Shown one piece after another: positions 16,366 to 22,711 of a stretch of 36,908 nt of DNA; within the stretch, counting starts at the first letter, position 1, and the number at the start of each line of letters is the position of its first letter. The notes beneath the pieces are model-generated. The model made no database searches. It was not told where the DNA came from and saw nothing but the letters and a program-made list of their open reading frames with translations. Both the position numbers and the translations under genes were made by a program. The DNA is from Clostridiales bacterium (GTDB lineage: Bacteria > Bacillota > Clostridia > Christensenellales > Aristaeellaceae), in NCBI GenBank assembly GCA_015056255.1, contig SVGP01000026.1, forward strand, positions 1 to 36,908, read 5' to 3'.

Positions 16366-16394
16366 ATTATAGCGCGTGATGGCGGTTTTGTCAA
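16366..16394 (-). promoter_or_regulatory. Consensus promoter of tRNA-Pro
   Basis: On the minus strand, TTGACA (16389-16394) and TATAAT (16366-16371) are separated by exactly 17 bp, a perfect sigma-A consensus, as expected for a stable RNA gene. A 21-nt block at 16354-16374 is identical to the tRNA-Ala promoter region. Confidence 0.88.
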
Positions 16395-16464
16395 TATCTA
16401 ATTCATCAAAACGCGTAATTTTGTATGTTAACTGTTTGTGCTGCGCAGAAATTTCAAAAAAGGC

Positions 16465-16501
16465 TTGAAGGTAAAACCGGGTTGTGTTATGCTTAGCATA
16501 A
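16465..16501 (+). promoter_or_regulatory. Candidate promoter with overlapping dyad before the MocA-type gene
   Basis: TTGAAG (16465-16470), 17 bp, TATGCT (16488-16493). The -10 region overlaps the dyad TTATGC-TTA-GCATAA (16487-16501), which could be an operator. Both calls are tentative. Confidence 0.4.
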
Positions 16502-16534
16502 AGCAATTTCATTCACTTTAGGAGGCGAAAACTT

Positions 16535-17515
16535 ATGCTCAAAGTTGCAATGATCAGCAAGTGGCATGTACATGCCGAGGGCTATGCCAAGGAAATCAAT
16601 GCGTCCGGCGACGCATGCGTATCCTGCGTATGGGACGAGATTCCCGAGCGCGGGAAAAAATGGGCGCAGGAATTGGGCGTTCCTTTTGAAAAGGACTACG
16701 ATGCGCTTTTGAAGCGCGATGACGTGGACGCGGTATTGTTCTGCACGCCCACAAACATGCATAAAGAGCTCATGATCAAGGCCGCGAAGGCGAAAAAACA
16801 CATTTTTACCGAGAAGGTCATGTGCTTGACGGTTAAGGACTGCGACGAAGTAATTCAGGCCGTAAAGGAAAACGGCGTTATTTTCACCATCTCCTTCCCC
16901 CACCGTATCACGCCCGAAAACCTGTTTATCAAAAACGCTATCGATAGCGGCATGCTCGGAAAGGTCACGCTTTTCAGAGTCCGCAACTGCCATAACGGTG
17001 CGCTTGCAAACTGGCTGCCCGATTACTGGTATGATCCCGAAACCACGGGCGGCGGCGCAATGATGGATCTGGGCGCGCACCCGATGTATCTGTCCAGATG
17101 GTTCTTAGGAAAGCCCAACCGCATTCAGTCCACCTTCAGCTTCCACACGGGAAGACAGGTGGACGACGATGCCATCAGCGTTATCGGCTTTGAATCCGGC
17201 GCGGTTGCGATCTCCGAAACCAGCCTCGTTTCTCCTCTGACCCCCAAGATGATGGAGGTATACGGAACAAACGGCGTGATCCTCTGTCAGGGCAAGACGC
17301 TCAAAATGAAGCTGGTCGGTCTCGAATCCAAGGACAACGATGGCTGGATCGAGCCCAAGCTTCCCGCCGCCGATCCCATGCCCATCCGTCAGTGGCTGAA
17401 CAGCGTACTATACGGCGCGCCCGTCAAATATGGTCTTGAAGAAGGCCGACAGCTCACCGAGCTTATGGAAAACGCCTACAAGGCGCACGAGCTTAAAAAA
17501 GAAATCCAGTTCTGA
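16535..17515 (+). CDS. Gfo/Idh/MocA-family NAD(P)-dependent oxidoreductase
   Basis: A 326-residue dehydrogenase of the family that oxidises or reduces sugars and inositols. The N-terminal Rossmann fold spans ~1-120, with DAVLFCTPTNMHKELMIKAA and the catalytic-lysine motif as EKV instead of the usual EKP. The C-terminal domain has GGGAMMDLGAHPMYLSRWFL, the conserved signature with Asp and His. The first loop is unusual: after the opening strand VAMI comes SKWHVHAEGY, lacking the GxGxxG nucleotide-binding glycines. AGGAGG precedes the ATG by about 10 nt. The gene has its own terminator and is convergent with the GH27 gene, which suggests but does not prove a role in galactoside or sugar-derivative metabolism. 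Confidence 0.9.
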   Translation: MLKVAMISKWHVHAEGYAKEINASGDACVSCVWDEIPERGKKWAQELGVPFEKDYDALLKRDDVDAVLFCTPTNMHKELMIKAAKAKKHIFTEKVMCLTVKDCDEVIQAVKENGVIFTISFPHRITPENLFIKNAIDSGMLGKVTLFRVRNCHNGALANWLPDYWYDPETTGGGAMMDLGAHPMYLSRWFLGKPNRIQSTFSFHTGRQVDDDAISVIGFESGAVAISETSLVSPLTPKMMEVYGTNGVILCQGKTLKMKLVGLESKDNDGWIEPKLPAADPMPIRQWLNSVLYGAPVKYGLEEGRQLTELMENAYKAHELKKEIQF

Positions 17516-17521
17516 TCAAAA

Positions 17522-17555
17522 GAGGCTGTCTCGAAATTGAGGCAGCCTCGTTTTT
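17522..17555. terminator. Terminator between the MocA-type and GH27 genes
   Basis: GAGGCTGTCTC pairs with GAGGCAGCCTC (one G-U), loop GAAATT, followed by GTTTTT on the plus strand and CTTTTGAT on the minus strand. It is strong rightward and possibly weak leftward. Confidence 0.85.
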
Positions 17556-17623
17556 GATTTCTATCACTATTCTTTTTTCCGGCGCTTTTGTTGCGCATTA
17601 CTCATCTGTGTTCGTCTGCACCT

Positions 17624-18874
17624 TTACTTTTTTACAAAATACACCCTCGCGTCATGCGGCGCAATGATTTGCGATATGCCGTTTTCGGGATTCATTTCTT
17701 CGTTTGTCCAGATTTCGGAAGCGGATTTTCCTTGAATTCCGATCTCATCCGCAGTTACGGATATGACGCATTCTTCTTCCGACAAGTTGAAAAGCGCGAC
17801 ATAAACGCCGCTTCCGTCCTTTCTTGGGGCGATCCATGCGCTTTCATTTTCATCCGTACGGATGGGGTGCGCCGAGAAGGATTCCTTTTCGATGTCAAGA
17901 AGATGTTTGTTGGTCAGAAGCTTCAGCGTGAATTCGTCGTTTTTGGTCAATTCGCCGCCGATCATCAGAGGGGAACGCATCATGCACCAAAGCGACATCA
18001 TTGTGCGCTGCTCGGCATGGGTAAAGTTCGTCCAGTCGTCAGGATTCGAACACTGGCGAAGCGCACCCACGGGCAGCATGTCCGCGTCCGGCCAATGACC
18101 GCATCCTGCGTGGATGCACCATTTTTCAGCGCGTTCAAACATGCCCTTCAAAAGCCGCCAGTCGTCCCAGAAATCATCCGTGATGCGCCAGAGGTTGGCA
18201 TACTTTTTAAGATGCTCGGCTCTTTCAACCGGCGCGGGGCCGGGCGAGAGGCTTAATACGATATCGCGACCGCATGTACGCGCAGCTTCGGAAATCAGCT
18301 CGATTTCGCGTTCGCAGTGGGGGTATTCCCTTGCGATGTCGTCGCACTTTACATAGTCCACGCCCCATTCGGCGTAGAGGGCGAAAATGCTCTTGTAATA
18401 GGCTTTTGCAGCCTCAGTATTGCTTTTTGTGCCATACATATCGGGGTTCCAAAGGCAGATGCTGTTGGGATTGGCTGCGTCTGAGCACCTGTAATCGCTT
18501 CCGAAAATCGGAAGACGCTTGTGCGCCGCCATGCGGGGAAGACCGCGCATGATGTGGATGCCAAATTTGAGGCCCATTTCATGGATTTTGTCAGCCAAGG
18601 GCTTAAAACCCGCGCCGCCCTTTGCGCTTGGAAAGCGGTTTTCGGCGGGCAGAAGGCGGCCGTATTCGTCCATTGTGAGCGATGAAAACGGTTCGTAGGA
18701 ATGATTGACCGCGGTCGGCTGATACCACTGGATATCGACCACCACGTATTCCCAGCCGTAGTCCTTCAGATGATCGCGCATATATTCTGCGTTTTTCAGG
18801 GTGATTTCTTCGCTGACTGCCGCGCCGTAGCAGTCCCAGCTGTTCCAGCCCATCGGCGGATATTTTGCCGTCAT
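17624..18874 (-). CDS. GH27 alpha-galactosidase-like glycoside hydrolase
   Basis: A 416-residue retaining glycosidase of family 27 (clan GH-D), which releases terminal alpha-galactose. The opening PPMGWNSWDCYG is the family signature, followed by YVVVDIQWYQP. The nucleophile is Asp178 in VDYVKCDD. The acid/base Asp lies in RITDDFWDDW. The last ~80 residues form the usual C-terminal beta domain (GVYVALFNLSEEE). No signal peptide is visible, so it acts on imported galactosides. The ATG at 18874 has AAGGGG 8 nt upstream; an upstream extension of 14 codons would overlap the promoter. Substrate could include raffinose-type sugars or galactomannan fragments; alpha-N-acetylgalactosaminidase activity cannot be excluded. 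Confidence 0.92.
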   Translation of the reverse strand: MTAKYPPMGWNSWDCYGAAVSEEITLKNAEYMRDHLKDYGWEYVVVDIQWYQPTAVNHSYEPFSSLTMDEYGRLLPAENRFPSAKGGAGFKPLADKIHEMGLKFGIHIMRGLPRMAAHKRLPIFGSDYRCSDAANPNSICLWNPDMYGTKSNTEAAKAYYKSIFALYAEWGVDYVKCDDIAREYPHCEREIELISEAARTCGRDIVLSLSPGPAPVERAEHLKKYANLWRITDDFWDDWRLLKGMFERAEKWCIHAGCGHWPDADMLPVGALRQCSNPDDWTNFTHAEQRTMMSLWCMMRSPLMIGGELTKNDEFTLKLLTNKHLLDIEKESFSAHPIRTDENESAWIAPRKDGSGVYVALFNLSEEECVISVTADEIGIQGKSASEIWTNEEMNPENGISQIIAPHDARVYFVKK

Positions 18875-18904
18875 ATCATATGCCCCTTTTTGTGTTTTTG
18901 TTTT

Positions 18905-18927
18905 ATTATAACACATTTCTCATGAGA
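18905..18927 (-). promoter_or_regulatory. Candidate promoter and operator of the GH27 gene
   Basis: On the minus strand a TATAAT lies at 18905-18910. The perfect palindrome TCTCATGAGA (18918-18927) sits just upstream, where a regulator would contact RNA polymerase. No good -35 box is seen, which would fit an activator-dependent promoter. Confidence 0.45.
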
Positions 18928-18956
18928 GAAAAAGGGATAAACGGATAAAGAACAGC

Positions 18957-19030
18957 GGGCGATCGATAACCGCTCCCTACATTTTGCAATGGAATTATAA
19001 CCATCATGTAGGGGCGATTATTGATCGCCC
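18957..19030. repeat. Dispersed inverted-repeat element, copy 1 (74 bp)
   Basis: Arms of about 25 bp (18957-18982 and 19006-19030) are imperfect complements. The outer ends are GGGCGATC and GATCGCCC and the inner ends CCCTACAT and ATGTAGGG, around a ~23-bp A/T-rich centre. The design and size match the element at 22568-22640; a half copy is at 34493-34521. It lies between the GH27 promoter and the end of the ttcA-like gene, where it could also serve as a terminator or 3' hairpin. Confidence 0.75.
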
Positions 19031-19063
19031 ACGCCGATGCTACAACGATATCGGCCGCGTTTT

Positions 19064-19786
19064 TTATTTCTTATCTTTCTCCCAAAGCCCGTATTGCGCC
19101 TCGTTCTGAAGCGCGGAAAGCATAAGCTCGCGCACATTGGGAATGGTCGTCGCAATGTGACTGAGCAGCTTTTTCATTTCCTCGCGCTTGGTTGCGCCGT
19201 TCGCGGGGCAGGGCGATTTCACAACGGGCAAATTCAGGGATTTGACCATATGAATCACATGCTTTTCGGGCAGATATGCCATCGGGCGAATCTGCGTGAT
19301 ACCCTTTCGGGAAAGATAGGTTTTCGGGTGAAAGGTGTGGATTCTTCCCTCATAAAACATAGAAAGAAGAAGCGTTTCAAGCGCGTCGTCCCTGTGATGA
19401 CCAAGGGCCAGCTTGTTTGCGCCCAAGTCCTTGCACAAATCAATCAGCGCGCCCCTACGCATCTTGGCGCATAAAGAACAGGGATTTTTCTCCTTCCGCT
19501 CTTCAAAAATCACCTGCGCGATCTGGGTTTTCTGAACGGTGTAGGGTACATCCAGCTCTTCGCACAGCGCCTTGACCGGCTCAAGGTCAAACGGCTCAAG
19601 GCCCATGTGCAGGGTTGCCGCGATCAGGTTATACTTGTTCGGGCAGAATCTTCTGTAAAGCGCCATGGCATAAAGAAGAAGCATGCTGTCCTTTCCGCCG
19701 GACACACCGACGCAAACCGTGTCGCCCGCCTGAATCAGGCCGAAATCCTTGTCCGCGCGGCGGATACAGCCGAGTACTTCCTTCAT
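19064..19786 (-). CDS. ttcA: TtcA-like PP-loop tRNA thiolation enzyme
   Basis: A 240-residue ATP-pyrophosphatase of the TtcA/TilS superfamily. The PP-loop is VSGGKDSM near the N-terminus. A CxxC pair follows in CSLCAKMRRG, then the LGHHRDDALETLLL motif that marks TtcA-type proteins, and a further Cys in KSPCPANG. These fit an enzyme that activates a tRNA base and inserts sulfur with help from an Fe-S cluster. The start at 19786 has GGGAGGA 7 nt upstream. The gene follows mgtE by 16 bp on the same strand. TtcA proper makes 2-thiocytidine; a different thiolation target is possible for this Clostridial homologue. Confidence 0.85.
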   Translation of the reverse strand: MKEVLGCIRRADKDFGLIQAGDTVCVGVSGGKDSMLLLYAMALYRRFCPNKYNLIAATLHMGLEPFDLEPVKALCEELDVPYTVQKTQIAQVIFEERKEKNPCSLCAKMRRGALIDLCKDLGANKLALGHHRDDALETLLLSMFYEGRIHTFHPKTYLSRKGITQIRPMAYLPEKHVIHMVKSLNLPVVKSPCPANGATKREEMKKLLSHIATTIPNVRELMLSALQNEAQYGLWEKDKK

Positions 19787-19802
19787 GAATATCCTCCCGA
19801 AA

Positions 19803-21167
19803 TCAGATGATGATCGCCGCAAACGCAAAGAGAATCAAAAGCGAACATGCGTCGACGATGGTGGTAATCAATGGCGCAGCCATGAGCGCCGGGTCGAGCT
19901 TCAGCTTTTTGGCCAGCATCGGAAGCGTGCAGCCGATGGACTTGGACAAAAGCACCGTGAAGATCATCGCGATGGACACGGTGAACGCGACAAGCATCGC
20001 GCGCTTGAACACGAAAAGCTGAATCAGCATATTAATGCCTGCAAGTGCAACGCTGACAATGGCCGCCACGCGGAATTCCTTCCACAAAACCTTTAAAACG
20101 TCCTTTGGTTCGAGCTCGCCCACAGCAAGACCGCGGATGGCCAATGTCGAAGCCTGAGAGCCGCAGTTACCACCCGTGCCCATGAGCATGGGGATGCAGG
20201 CCGTGAGCGCAACGCCGATAGACTCGATATTGGTAAGTATGTTTTCAAAATACACGATGATGAGACCGGTAAAGATTCCGCTGACCATCATGAACATGAG
20301 CCAGGGCAGCCTGTTTTTGGCAAGCTTGAAAACGCCGGTTTTGATGTATTCCTCTTCCGAAGGCAAAAGGGCGTTCATCTTTTCGATGTCTTCCGTGGCC
20401 TCTTCTTCAAGAACGTCCATAACGTCGTCGGACGTGATGATGCCGACGAGTCTGCCTTCCTTGTCGACAACGGGGATACTGTTTAAGTCGTATTTTCTTA
20501 CAAGCTCGACAACATGCTCCTGATCGTCCATGGTTTCGGCGCAAACGAAGTTTGCGTTCATGAGGCTTTCAATCGGCGCGTCGTCATTGGCAAGAATCAA
20601 TCTCCTCAAGGGCACCGTGCCTAAAAGCTTTCTTTTTTCGTCGATGACGTAGAGGGTATAAATCGTTTCCTTGTCGACGCCTGTGCGTTTTAACTCCTTC
20701 ATCGCGTCGAGCACGGTCGTTCCCACATGAAAGTCGCAGAACTCAATCGTCATGATGGAGCCCGCGCTGTAATCCGGATAGCGCAGAAAGCGGTTGATAA
20801 CCTTCCTCTGCTCCTCGTCCACATTGGCTAAAACGCGCTTGACAAGACCCGCTGGAAGCTCCTCCAGAAAATCAACCGCGTCGTCCACAAACATGTCCGA
20901 AACCAGCTCGCCAATTTCCTTGTCGCCGATTTTCTCCATCAGGCTCTGCCTTTGCTCATCGTCCATATAGGAAAAAACGTCCGAGGAAATGTCCTTGGGA
21001 AGGATTCTGAACACCTTAAGCATTTTGTCGCTTTCAAGCGAGGACAGAAACTCCGCAATATCGACAACGTTCATAATCATGAGCGCGCCGCGAAGCTCGC
21101 TTAGTTTATTGGTCTCAACAAATCCGTTCAGCCTGTCAAGAATTTTTTCCCATTCCAATGGATTCAC
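19803..21167 (-). CDS. mgtE: Magnesium transporter MgtE
   Basis: A 454-residue Mg2+ channel. The N-terminal helical domain (to ~125) includes VDIAEFLSSLESDKMLKVFR and a run of acidic residues. Two CBS domains follow (about 130-255; MTIEFCDFHV, DLNSIPVVDKEGRLVGIITS), which sense Mg2+ and gate the pore. Five membrane segments start near residue 285, with the pore signature TACIPMLMGTGGNCGSQAST. The annotated start is GTG at 21167, which overlaps the stop of a small upstream ORF as GTGA; the AAAGG site is only a few bases before it, so the in-frame TTG at 21158 is a real alternative. Expression is probably controlled by the leader at 21164-21346. The ttcA-like gene follows 16 bp downstream. Confidence 0.95.
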   Translation of the reverse strand: MNPLEWEKILDRLNGFVETNKLSELRGALMIMNVVDIAEFLSSLESDKMLKVFRILPKDISSDVFSYMDDEQRQSLMEKIGDKEIGELVSDMFVDDAVDFLEELPAGLVKRVLANVDEEQRKVINRFLRYPDYSAGSIMTIEFCDFHVGTTVLDAMKELKRTGVDKETIYTLYVIDEKRKLLGTVPLRRLILANDDAPIESLMNANFVCAETMDDQEHVVELVRKYDLNSIPVVDKEGRLVGIITSDDVMDVLEEEATEDIEKMNALLPSEEEYIKTGVFKLAKNRLPWLMFMMVSGIFTGLIIVYFENILTNIESIGVALTACIPMLMGTGGNCGSQASTLAIRGLAVGELEPKDVLKVLWKEFRVAAIVSVALAGINMLIQLFVFKRAMLVAFTVSIAMIFTVLLSKSIGCTLPMLAKKLKLDPALMAAPLITTIVDACSLLILFAFAAIII

Positions 21168-21262
21168 CGCCTTTCACATTTTTCCGCCGCGAAGTAGATG
21201 ACGTTTTTGGAAAACGCCCGTGACAGAAAAAGATGCGTGCAATGCGAAAAGCGTACCTTCAT
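21164..21262 (-). CDS. Small leader ORF 2 (32 codons) overlapping the mgtE start
   Basis: An ATG at 21262 opens a 32-codon frame beginning MKVRFSHCTH and ending AAEKCERR. It starts 3 bp after the stop of leader ORF 1 and has no ribosome site of its own. Its TGA stop (21166-21164) overlaps the GTG start of mgtE as GTGA, the classic arrangement for translational coupling. No homologue is recognised. It may be a true leader peptide or an open frame by chance; the overlap and tight chaining favour function. Confidence 0.45.
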   Translation of the reverse strand: MKVRFSHCTHLFLSRAFSKNVIYFAAEKCERR

Positions 21263-21293
21263 AAATCAGTGAACGCCGCAGGAAAACGCGGCG
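21185..21293 (-). promoter_or_regulatory. mgtE leader with two mutually exclusive pairings
   Basis: On the minus strand, CGCCGCG (21287-21293) can form a local hairpin through its first six bases with GCGGCG (21274-21279), within the end of leader ORF 1. The same segment can instead pair over seven bases with CGCGGCG (21185-21191), about 18 nt before the mgtE start. A third small hairpin, CGTTTT/AAAACG, lies between them. Conserved blocks of the M-box Mg2+ riboswitch are not seen. Switching driven by ribosome position on ORF 1 is an inference. Confidence 0.4.
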
Positions 21294-21346
21294 AAACACG
21301 ATCGGGGCACGCCCTCAGACAGCATACATCTTCCGCCGTCTTCCAT
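21266..21346 (-). CDS. Small leader ORF 1 (26 codons) upstream of mgtE
   Basis: A 26-codon frame starting MEDGGRCMLSEGV, with a strong GGAGGTG ribosome site 7 nt before its ATG; this is the best ribosome site in the whole mgtE leader. Two acidic residues directly follow the initiator Met, a feature shared with enterobacterial MgtL, where acidic/proline N-termini make ribosomes drop off at low Mg2+. Here there are only two acidic residues and no early Pro, so the parallel is tentative. Its 3' end overlaps a CGCCGC/GCGGCG hairpin. No homologue is recognised. Confidence 0.55.
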   Translation of the reverse strand: MEDGGRCMLSEGVPRSCFAAFSCGVH

Positions 21347-21388
21347 TGACCTTCACCTCCAAAATTCGTTATTCGGGCACAAACACCC

Positions 21389-21397
21389 ATTATATCA
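21389..21397 (-). promoter_or_regulatory. Extended -10 promoter of the mgtE operon
   Basis: On the minus strand TGATATAAT is an extended -10 element. No -35 box is seen at proper spacing. It lies about 43 bp before the ATG of leader ORF 1, so the transcript would carry both small ORFs. Confidence 0.6.
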
Positions 21398-21496
21398 AGC
21401 ATACGCCTTTTCCCCTCGTTTCGTCAAGGGTAAAAATATATCATTTCCATTTACGCGATATGAATATTCTATTGAACGTGGACGCAGGAAATGCAC

Positions 21497-21525
21497 TTGA
21501 AAAGCATTTATTTTTTCATTATAAT
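21497..21525 (+). promoter_or_regulatory. Promoter of the nitroreductase gene
   Basis: TTGAAA (21497-21502), 17 bp, TATAAT (21520-21525), 30 bp before the ATG. It diverges from the mgtE promoter about 100 bp away. Confidence 0.8.
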
Positions 21526-21554
21526 AGGAATATCTTAGGAAAGGAACTGAAAAT

Positions 21555-22130
21555 ATGGATTTTTTGTCTCTTGTCAAAAAAAGCAGAAGCTACAGAAGCT
21601 TTGACGAATCCAAACCCGTTTCGAGAGAAATTCTTGAAAAATTGATCGAATGCGCGCGCTTCGCCCCGACAGGCGTCAACCTTCAGGAACTGAAATTTTA
21701 TCTTTCCAATACGCCCGAAACCAACGCCATCATCCAGCCCATGACCCGCTGGGCTGGAAAAATCAAAGACAAATATACCCTTCCGCCCAAAGGACATATG
21801 CCCGCCGCCTTCATCATCATACTGGTAGACACTTCCATCATGCCTGACCCCGAAAAGGCTAAAACAGATGTAGGTATCGCAGCGCAAACGATACTGCTTG
21901 CAGCAGCCAGCATGAACCTTGGCGGCTGCATGATCGGAACGTTTGACAGATCCGTGTCAAAGGCACTGTCTCTTCCTGAAACTCTTTCTCCCGCTTTGGT
22001 GATCGCTCTTGGAACGCCTGATGAAGAAATCATCCTTGAAGACAAAACCGGTTCCGTGGATTATTACAGGGATGAAAACGGCGTTCATCGCGTTCCCAAG
22101 CGCACGAGGGGCGAGCTGATCGTCGGTTGA
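21555..22130 (+). CDS. Nitroreductase-family flavoprotein
   Basis: A 191-residue FMN enzyme of the nitroreductase superfamily, which reduces nitro groups, quinones or other electrophiles with NAD(P)H. The N-terminus carries the FMN-binding pattern VKKSRSYRSFDESKPVSREI and ARFAPTGVNLQELKF. The middle has DVGIAAQTILLAAASMNLGG followed by a Cys-Met turn, and the C-terminus LVIALGTPDEE. Length is typical. AAAGGA precedes the ATG. The physiological substrate is not readable. The DUF4160 gene follows after 106 bp from its own -10 element. Confidence 0.92.
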   Translation: MDFLSLVKKSRSYRSFDESKPVSREILEKLIECARFAPTGVNLQELKFYLSNTPETNAIIQPMTRWAGKIKDKYTLPPKGHMPAAFIIILVDTSIMPDPEKAKTDVGIAAQTILLAAASMNLGGCMIGTFDRSVSKALSLPETLSPALVIALGTPDEEIILEDKTGSVDYYRDENGVHRVPKRTRGELIVG

Positions 22131-22202
22131 GAATATATTCACATTTGTAATTAACATTACATATCTCTGTAATATTTTTCTCCTCAAACAGGAACATTGA
22201 TT

Positions 22203-22211
22203 TGCTATAAT
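22203..22211 (+). promoter_or_regulatory. Extended -10 element before the DUF4160 gene
   Basis: TGCTATAAT is an extended -10 box, 25 bp before the ATG. A clear -35 box is absent. Confidence 0.55.
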
Positions 22212-22236
22212 AATCATTCGTTGAGGAGATGAATGT

Positions 22237-22503
22237 ATGACGCCGATCAGTTTATTCTATGGAATTATCATATATATGTACACCGATAAAGCCAGGGCCG
22301 TGCGCGTTCCCCACGTCCACGCCGTGTTCAAAGAGGAAGAAGCGATTATTTCCCTCGACGGCGACGTGCTGGACGGTCGTTTAAGCCCGGCAAAGCTTCG
22401 CCTGGTGCTTGCATGGCTCACGATCCATTATGACGATCTTCAGGCCAACTGGCGCGTAATGACAAGCGGAGACGAGGTATTCAGAATCGAGCCTTTGCGC
22501 TGA
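22237..22503 (+). CDS. DUF4160-family small protein
   Basis: An 88-residue protein of the DUF4160 type. The opening TPISLFYGIIIYMYTDKARA, then VPHVHAVFKEEEAIISLDGD, matches the family pattern of a short sheet with a conserved His-x-His, and RLSPAKLRLVLAWLTIHYDDLQANW is the typical C-terminal helix. The ATG has GAGGAG about 8 nt upstream. Members are often encoded beside a DUF2442 protein in a toxin-antitoxin-like pair; no such partner is next to this gene. Biochemical function is unknown. Confidence 0.8.
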   Translation: MTPISLFYGIIIYMYTDKARAVRVPHVHAVFKEEEAIISLDGDVLDGRLSPAKLRLVLAWLTIHYDDLQANWRVMTSGDEVFRIEPLR

Positions 22504-22538
22504 AAAAGTACATATATCAAGCAAAACGAGCTTTTTCA
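22501..22538 (+). terminator. Weak A/T hairpin after the DUF4160 gene
   Basis: TGAAAAAG pairs with CTTTTTCA across a 22-nt loop, starting at the stop codon. The long loop makes it a weak terminator candidate. Confidence 0.35.
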
Positions 22539-22567
22539 TTGAGCATTACAGCGTAAATAACATCAAA

Positions 22568-22640
22568 CGGGACGGAAAACCCGTCCCCTACAGGAAGAAA
22601 TCCGCTTCTTCTTTATGTAGGGGACGGGTTTCCCGTCCCG
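22568..22640. repeat. Dispersed inverted-repeat element, copy 2 (73 bp)
   Basis: Arms at 22568-22592 and 22616-22640 are complementary at 24 of 25 positions. Each arm contains its own small dyad (GGGACGG with CCGTCCC) and ends in CCCCTACA. The centre has a further short AAGAA/TTCTT pairing. Overall size and the CCCTACA/TGTAGGG inner ends match copy 1 at 18957, while the outer motif is GGGACGG instead of GGGCGAT. It lies between convergent genes and may act as a terminator for the TPR gene. Confidence 0.8.
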
Positions 22641-22711
22641 TAACTATGTCCTTTTAGTTATCTTTTCAATCAGGAGCCGAGCTTTTCTTCGGCAAACCAT
22701 TTAGCGTCCTG

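Noticed and set aside
21168..21388. M-box (ykoK) Mg2+ riboswitch before mgtE
   Set aside because: The conserved M-box blocks could not be found by eye on the transcribed strand. A covariance-model search would decide.
18957..22640. Composite transposon bounded by the two inverted-repeat elements
   Set aside because: The intervening genes (ttcA-like, mgtE, nitroreductase, DUF4160) look chromosomal, there is no transposase, and no target-site duplication is seen.
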